DNA of 64,000 nt, from NCBI GenBank assembly GCA_033764075.1, contig JANRJH010000019.1, positions 77,686 through 141,685 on the forward strand. Direction: 5' to 3'. Numbering within the stretch: the stretch's first letter is position 1; the number at the start of each line of letters is the position of its first letter. This DNA comes from M3007 sp033764075. GTDB lineage: Bacteria > Bacteroidota > Bacteroidia > Chitinophagales > Saprospiraceae. Of this stretch, positions 61,299 through 64,000 are shown piece after piece. A program made the translations under genes and the position numbers. The notes beneath the pieces were generated by a model, which worked only from the letters and a program-made list of their open reading frames with translations, searched no databases and was not told the DNA's origin.

Positions 61299-61329
61299 TT
61301 TGATAAGTCTGCCATAAGGCTTTACTTTG
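61299..61329 (+). promoter_or_regulatory. phoH promoter
   Basis: TTG at 61300-61302 is 19 nt from the -7-like TTACTTTG (61322-61329; one mismatch). The start would be near 61335, 26 nt before the TTG start codon of phoH. Confidence 0.4.
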
Positions 61330-61360
61330 GGGAAAAAATCATACACAACGAACATCACTT

Positions 61361-62437
61361 TTGAGCGAGATCATTCTGACCGTTGAAGGCGTTGACCTTC
61401 TGGAGTTATTTGGCGAAAACAACGTCAAAATCAACCATTTACGCAAAACCTTTCCGGACGCCACCATCACAGCGCGCGGCAACAGCCTCAAGATTACCGG
61501 GGAAAAGAAATCGACACAGGCCGCCAAGTCACGGTTTGAAATGATGGTTCGCTACCTGCGCGAACACCGGGAGTTGCCGCTGCAGATCGTCATGGACCTC
61601 CTGGGCGGCGAAAACCCCTTCGACGTGCGCATACCGGTAAACGGCGACAATGTGGACAACACTATTCTGTACGGCCGGGAGGGGCGGCCCATCAAGGCCA
61701 AAACGCGCAACCAGAAGCGTCTGGTGGAGGTGTGCGAAACCAACGACATCGTTTTCGCAGTTGGCCCGGCCGGTACCGGCAAAACGTACACCGCAGTGGC
61801 CATTGCCGTGCGTGCGCTGAAAAACAAACTGATCAAAAAAATCGTGCTGACGCGCCCCGCCGTCGAAGCCGGTGAAAGCCTCGGTTTCCTCCCCGGCGAC
61901 CTCAAGGAAAAGGTAGACCCTTACCTGCGCCCCCTGTACGATGCGCTCGACGACATGCTGCCCATGGATAAGCTCAACTTCTTCATGGAGAACAGGGTCA
62001 TTGAAATCGCACCGCTGGCCTACATGCGCGGTCGAACGCTGGATAACGCCTTCATCATCCTCGATGAGGCCCAAAACGCTACCCCCCTTCAGTTGAAAAT
62101 GTTCCTCACGCGCCTGGGGCCCAGCGCCAAGTGCATCATCACTGGTGACCTTAGCCAAATTGACCTGCCCGGGCACCAGAAGTCGGGCCTCCGTCAGGCG
62201 ATGGATATCCTGGACGGCGTAGATGGCATTACAGTCCTTTCCCTTTCCACGGAAGACGTTGTGCGCCACCGCCTCGTCAAGGAAATCATCAAGGCGTACG
62301 ACAAGATCGAGACGGAAGAGCGCGACAAAAAAGAGCGCAAGCGGCTTGCGATCGCCCAGGCAGCTTCTGCTACGGAGCCGGAAAACAACCAGGAAGGAAA
62401 AACAAACGAAGACCAGCAGCCGACCACCAACGCCTGA
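61361..62437 (+). CDS. phoH: PhoH-family ATPase
   Basis: The 358-residue protein has an N-terminal KH-like segment (about 1-70), then the PhoH ATPase core with Walker A FAVGPAGTGKTYTA (about residues 130-143), KIVLTRPAVEAGESLGFLPGDL, Walker B AFIILDEAQNA and the ITGDLSQIDLP motif. PhoH/YbeZ proteins act with YbeY in rRNA processing. The start codon is TTG at 61361. The C-terminal tail is polar and low-complexity (NNQEGKTNEDQQPTTN). YbeY is not in the window. Confidence 0.93.
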   Translation: MSEIILTVEGVDLLELFGENNVKINHLRKTFPDATITARGNSLKITGEKKSTQAAKSRFEMMVRYLREHRELPLQIVMDLLGGENPFDVRIPVNGDNVDNTILYGREGRPIKAKTRNQKRLVEVCETNDIVFAVGPAGTGKTYTAVAIAVRALKNKLIKKIVLTRPAVEAGESLGFLPGDLKEKVDPYLRPLYDALDDMLPMDKLNFFMENRVIEIAPLAYMRGRTLDNAFIILDEAQNATPLQLKMFLTRLGPSAKCIITGDLSQIDLPGHQKSGLRQAMDILDGVDGITVLSLSTEDVVRHRLVKEIIKAYDKIETEERDKKERKRLAIAQAASATEPENNQEGKTNEDQQPTTNA

Positions 62438-62461
62438 GCGGGCTCAGCAACACATGGCGCA

Positions 62462-62782
62462 TCAGGCTTGTGCAGGCGGCGTGTTGAAGTTCATTGGCGG
62501 GTATTGGTGGTGTTCCGGTTCGTCGATCATGCCAAATTGGTGTTCGAACTTGTTGATGTTATCCCGCAAAGCGTTCAACAGTCGCTTGGCATGCTGGGGC
62601 GTAAGGATGACACGTGCTTTTACTTTAGCCTTGGGGACATTCGGCATCATGCGAATGAAATCCACCACAAATTCTGCGTTGGAGTGCGATATGATGGCCA
62701 GGTTGGAATAAATTCCTTCGGCTACCTCTTCCGTTATCTCGATGTTCAGGGCCGGCGCTTGCGGTTGTTTTTCTTCAGGCAT
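62462..62782 (-). CDS. DUF3467 family protein
   Basis: The 106-residue protein matches DUF3467: NIEITEEVAEGIYSNLAIISHSNAEFVVDFIRMMPNVPKAKVKARVILTPQHAKRLL reads as the family core in short pieces such as SNAEFVVDF and LTPQHAKRL. The function is unknown; the family is common in Bacteroidota. It is convergent with phoH. A -7 box TATTTTTG at 62822-62829 lies about 40 nt upstream of the ATG. Confidence 0.88.
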   Translation of the reverse strand: MPEEKQPQAPALNIEITEEVAEGIYSNLAIISHSNAEFVVDFIRMMPNVPKAKVKARVILTPQHAKRLLNALRDNINKFEHQFGMIDEPEHHQYPPMNFNTPPAQA

Positions 62783-62861
62783 TGTGCTTGTTTGAATAAA
62801 TGAGTCGAATCATGGGTTTGGCAAAAATACGGGTAATCGCCCAAACCACCGGCAGCAATGT

Positions 62862-62900
62862 AAAAAACAAGTCCAGCCTGTTGATACAACAAGCTGGACT
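62862..62900 (-). terminator. Intrinsic terminator of the Cys-rich exported protein gene
   Basis: A 14-bp stem (62870-62883 with 62887-62900, one mismatch) around the loop ATA is followed on the minus strand by a T-rich run at 62862-62869. It lies 22 nt after the stop codon. Confidence 0.8.
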
Positions 62901-62922
62901 ACAAACAAATAAAGCGTGAATT

Positions 62923-63585
62923 TTACTTGCAATTGTCGAGCACACACTGGCAACTGTTCAGCGAAAGCAGGTTGCCGCAACAGGCGTAATGGGTGGGCTG
63001 GCAAGTAATCTCGCAGCCGCCCTGAACCGGCCCTAGGGTAACTTCATATTTACAACTGGTGGTTCCGCAGCCACCCACCAGGCATTTCCAATCAGGGTTT
63101 TCTCCCGTTGGCCCGCCTTGTGAAGGGGCGATCATCGTTTCGTATTTTCCGGCGCGCAGGTCGTCTACGAAAGAGTCGAACGGCTTGGCCTCGTTCCGGT
63201 ATATGCGGGCCAGACCATAACCTTTAACGACGTCGGCGTCGGGTCGCTGGCTCAAAATACTCTGGTGGTCGGTGTCGTTTTCCAGCGCAAAAATGCGCGG
63301 TTTGCTGCCGTCGCGCGGGGCAATGCTCAAAAAGTCTTTTTCAAACATGACGTTCGATGCCCCCAGGTCGGTGTCGGGGGTACTGGCGCCTTGCAGAATG
63401 TAATAGTGTGAAAGCCACTCGCCCTTCGCGTCGGAGAAAACGATGAACAACAGGTCGGAAGCGTTTACAATGGCAATTTTCTCTTTCCCGACGCTCTGGG
63501 CACGGCAGGACGGCGCGGCGCCCATGAAAAACAATGAAAAGAGAAAGACTCCGGAAAGGAAATAATGTTTGGCTGTCTGTTTCAT
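62923..63585 (-). CDS. Hypothetical exported protein with cysteine-rich C-terminus
   Basis: The 220-residue protein has a signal peptide (MKQTAKHYFLSGVFLFSLFFMGAAP) and a middle part with no recognised family (AIVNASDLLFIVFSDAKGEWLSHYYIL, IFALENDTD). The last 60 residues hold about ten cysteines in pairs (CLVGGCGTTSC, CEITCQPTHYACCGN, CQCVLDNC), which should form disulfides. It has its own promoter (63645-63675) and terminator (62862-62900), so it is a single-gene unit beside the rRNA operon. The cysteine-rich tail could stabilise an exported peptide or bind metal; nothing in the sequence decides. Confidence 0.7.
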   Translation of the reverse strand: MKQTAKHYFLSGVFLFSLFFMGAAPSCRAQSVGKEKIAIVNASDLLFIVFSDAKGEWLSHYYILQGASTPDTDLGASNVMFEKDFLSIAPRDGSKPRIFALENDTDHQSILSQRPDADVVKGYGLARIYRNEAKPFDSFVDDLRAGKYETMIAPSQGGPTGENPDWKCLVGGCGTTSCKYEVTLGPVQGGCEITCQPTHYACCGNLLSLNSCQCVLDNCK

Positions 63586-63644
63586 GATAATGAAGTGTTT
63601 TGTTGAGTGAAAAAAGGGCAATGCCGAATGCGCAATGGCTGGGA

Positions 63645-63675
63645 CAAAAGTAGACGGACTTATATTGGCCAACAA
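63645..63675 (-). promoter_or_regulatory. Promoter of the Cys-rich exported protein gene
   Basis: On the minus strand TTG (63673-63675), 20 nt, TACTTTTG (63645-63652). The start would be near 63639, leaving a leader of about 54 nt. Confidence 0.65.
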
Positions 63676-63766
63676 GGACAAAATCACCAATTTCGACCCA
63701 GACAGATTGGGTGAAATTCTGTTGTTCAACTACCCTAAATAATTGATAATTTGATATATAATATTC

Positions 63767-63793
63767 AAAAACAAGCAACTATTGCTTGTTTTT
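63767..63793. terminator. Perfect 12-bp hairpin, probable second terminator
   Basis: AAAAACAAGCAA (63767-63778) pairs exactly with TTGCTTGTTTTT (63782-63793) around CTA. The stem ends in an A/T run on both strands, so it can terminate in either direction. The rest of the 63586-63920 gap has only this hairpin, the promoter and the rRNA terminator. Confidence 0.6.
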
Positions 63794-63861
63794 CGGTTCA
63801 AGTAAAAGGACATAAAAACCCGGGATTCAATCTTTTCTCTGCTGTCAGGAACATTTTTTAC

Positions 63862-63896
63862 AAACAAAAAGAGCCCGCACAAAACTGTGCGGGCTC
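63862..63896 (-). terminator. rRNA operon terminator
   Basis: GAGCCCGCACA (63871-63881) and TGTGCGGGCTC (63886-63896) form a perfect 11-bp stem, followed on the minus strand by five T (63866-63870). It lies about 20 nt beyond the 3' end of the 5S gene. Confidence 0.88.
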
Positions 63897-63917
63897 GGGG
63901 GTCGGTTTAAATTGAGT

Positions 63918-64000
63918 TGGCACCGACCTACTCTCCCGGGGCATCAACCCCAGTACCATCAGCGCTAACGGGCTTAACTACTCTGTTCGGAATGGGAAGA
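63918..64000 (-). rRNA. 5S ribosomal RNA, 3' part (continues beyond window)
   Basis: The reverse complement carries typical 5S features: the conserved GGGTTAAGCCCG-like region near its 5' side, GGTACTGGGG, and the closing TAGGTCGGTGCC. About 83 nt of the usual 110-115 are in the window. A rho-independent terminator follows. The gene marks the 3' end of an rRNA operon whose 23S and 16S genes lie to the right. The exact 3' end is uncertain by a few bases. Confidence 0.9.

Overview
This 64-kb window is a piece of a GC-rich Bacteroidota chromosome, most likely from the Saprospiria or a nearby lineage. Three things point there. (1) It has type IX secretion (T9SS) parts and cargo: a DUF5103 plug protein, a PorP/SprF-type protein, a TPR-PD40-OmpA (PorE-like) protein, a DUF6089/PorG-like barrel and at least four secreted proteins with type A or type B T9SS sorting domains. 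(2) Start codons lack Shine-Dalgarno sequences, and promoters fit the Bacteroidota form (-33 TTG, 19-21 nt, -7 TAnnTTTG). Five promoters have TTG exactly 20 nt before the -7 box. (3) It has the acpP-fabF-rnc order and other family-typical housekeeping genes. The window begins inside a MATE transporter gene and ends inside a 5S rRNA gene on the minus strand, so an rRNA operon enters from the right.

Layout. 1-3.0 kb: MATE efflux, small exported protein, TIGR01777 epimerase, T9SS plug. 3-8.9 kb: S1/P1-nuclease or phospholipase-C-like protein, then a RamB/ScfR-type regulator divergent from the glyoxylate shunt genes aceB-aceA. 8.9-16.3 kb: queG, a PorP and OmpA/PorE-like T9SS pair, a baeRF protein, an EEP-family hydrolase, mgsA. 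16.3-18.6 kb: a decayed locus with two RHS-repeat fragments in scrambled order, an AbiEi antitoxin with a gutted AbiEii toxin, and a 347-bp MITE-like element. 18.6-25 kb: lipoprotein, flippase-like membrane protein plus rfaE2, LOG-family enzyme, obgE, FAH-family hydrolase, BamA-like barrel. 25-28.6 kb: coiled-coil/HhH protein and a repeat island. 28.6-37.3 kb: pyk, acpP, fabF, rnc, SWIM protein, panD, ruvA, dihaem cytochrome, methyltransferase. 37.4-49.9 kb: DPE2-like malQ, two T9SS surface proteins bracketed by a 60-bp direct repeat of the scpA 3' end, scpA, and a 1648-aa secreted metalloprotease. 50-64 kb: haem-binding protein, CBS protein, S41 protease, metallophosphoesterase, RluA-type synthase, mtnB, cysS, asnS, meaB, Uma2 protein, SAM hydrolase, PhoH, DUF3467, a Cys-rich exported protein, the rRNA terminator and 5S rRNA.

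Most genes are ordinary metabolism and envelope biology. The unusual content is in repeats and small regulatory structures. Arrays with a 7-bp period (GGTTGTC/GGCTATC and relatives) begin or end within a few bases of coding boundaries and supply the stop codons of cysS and of a T9SS protein gene. An 8-bp repeat separates an out-of-frame ATG from the ORF of a secreted T9SS protein, as expected for a phase-variable locus. A 60-bp copy of the scpA 3' end flanks a two-gene surface-protein island like an attachment-site scar. Several promoters place the -7 box only 4-7 nt before the start codon, implying leaderless mRNAs for cysS, ruvA and the Uma2 gene. The decayed RHS/AbiE/MITE locus records successive insertions. 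I did not find a complete new defence system or an intact mobile element.
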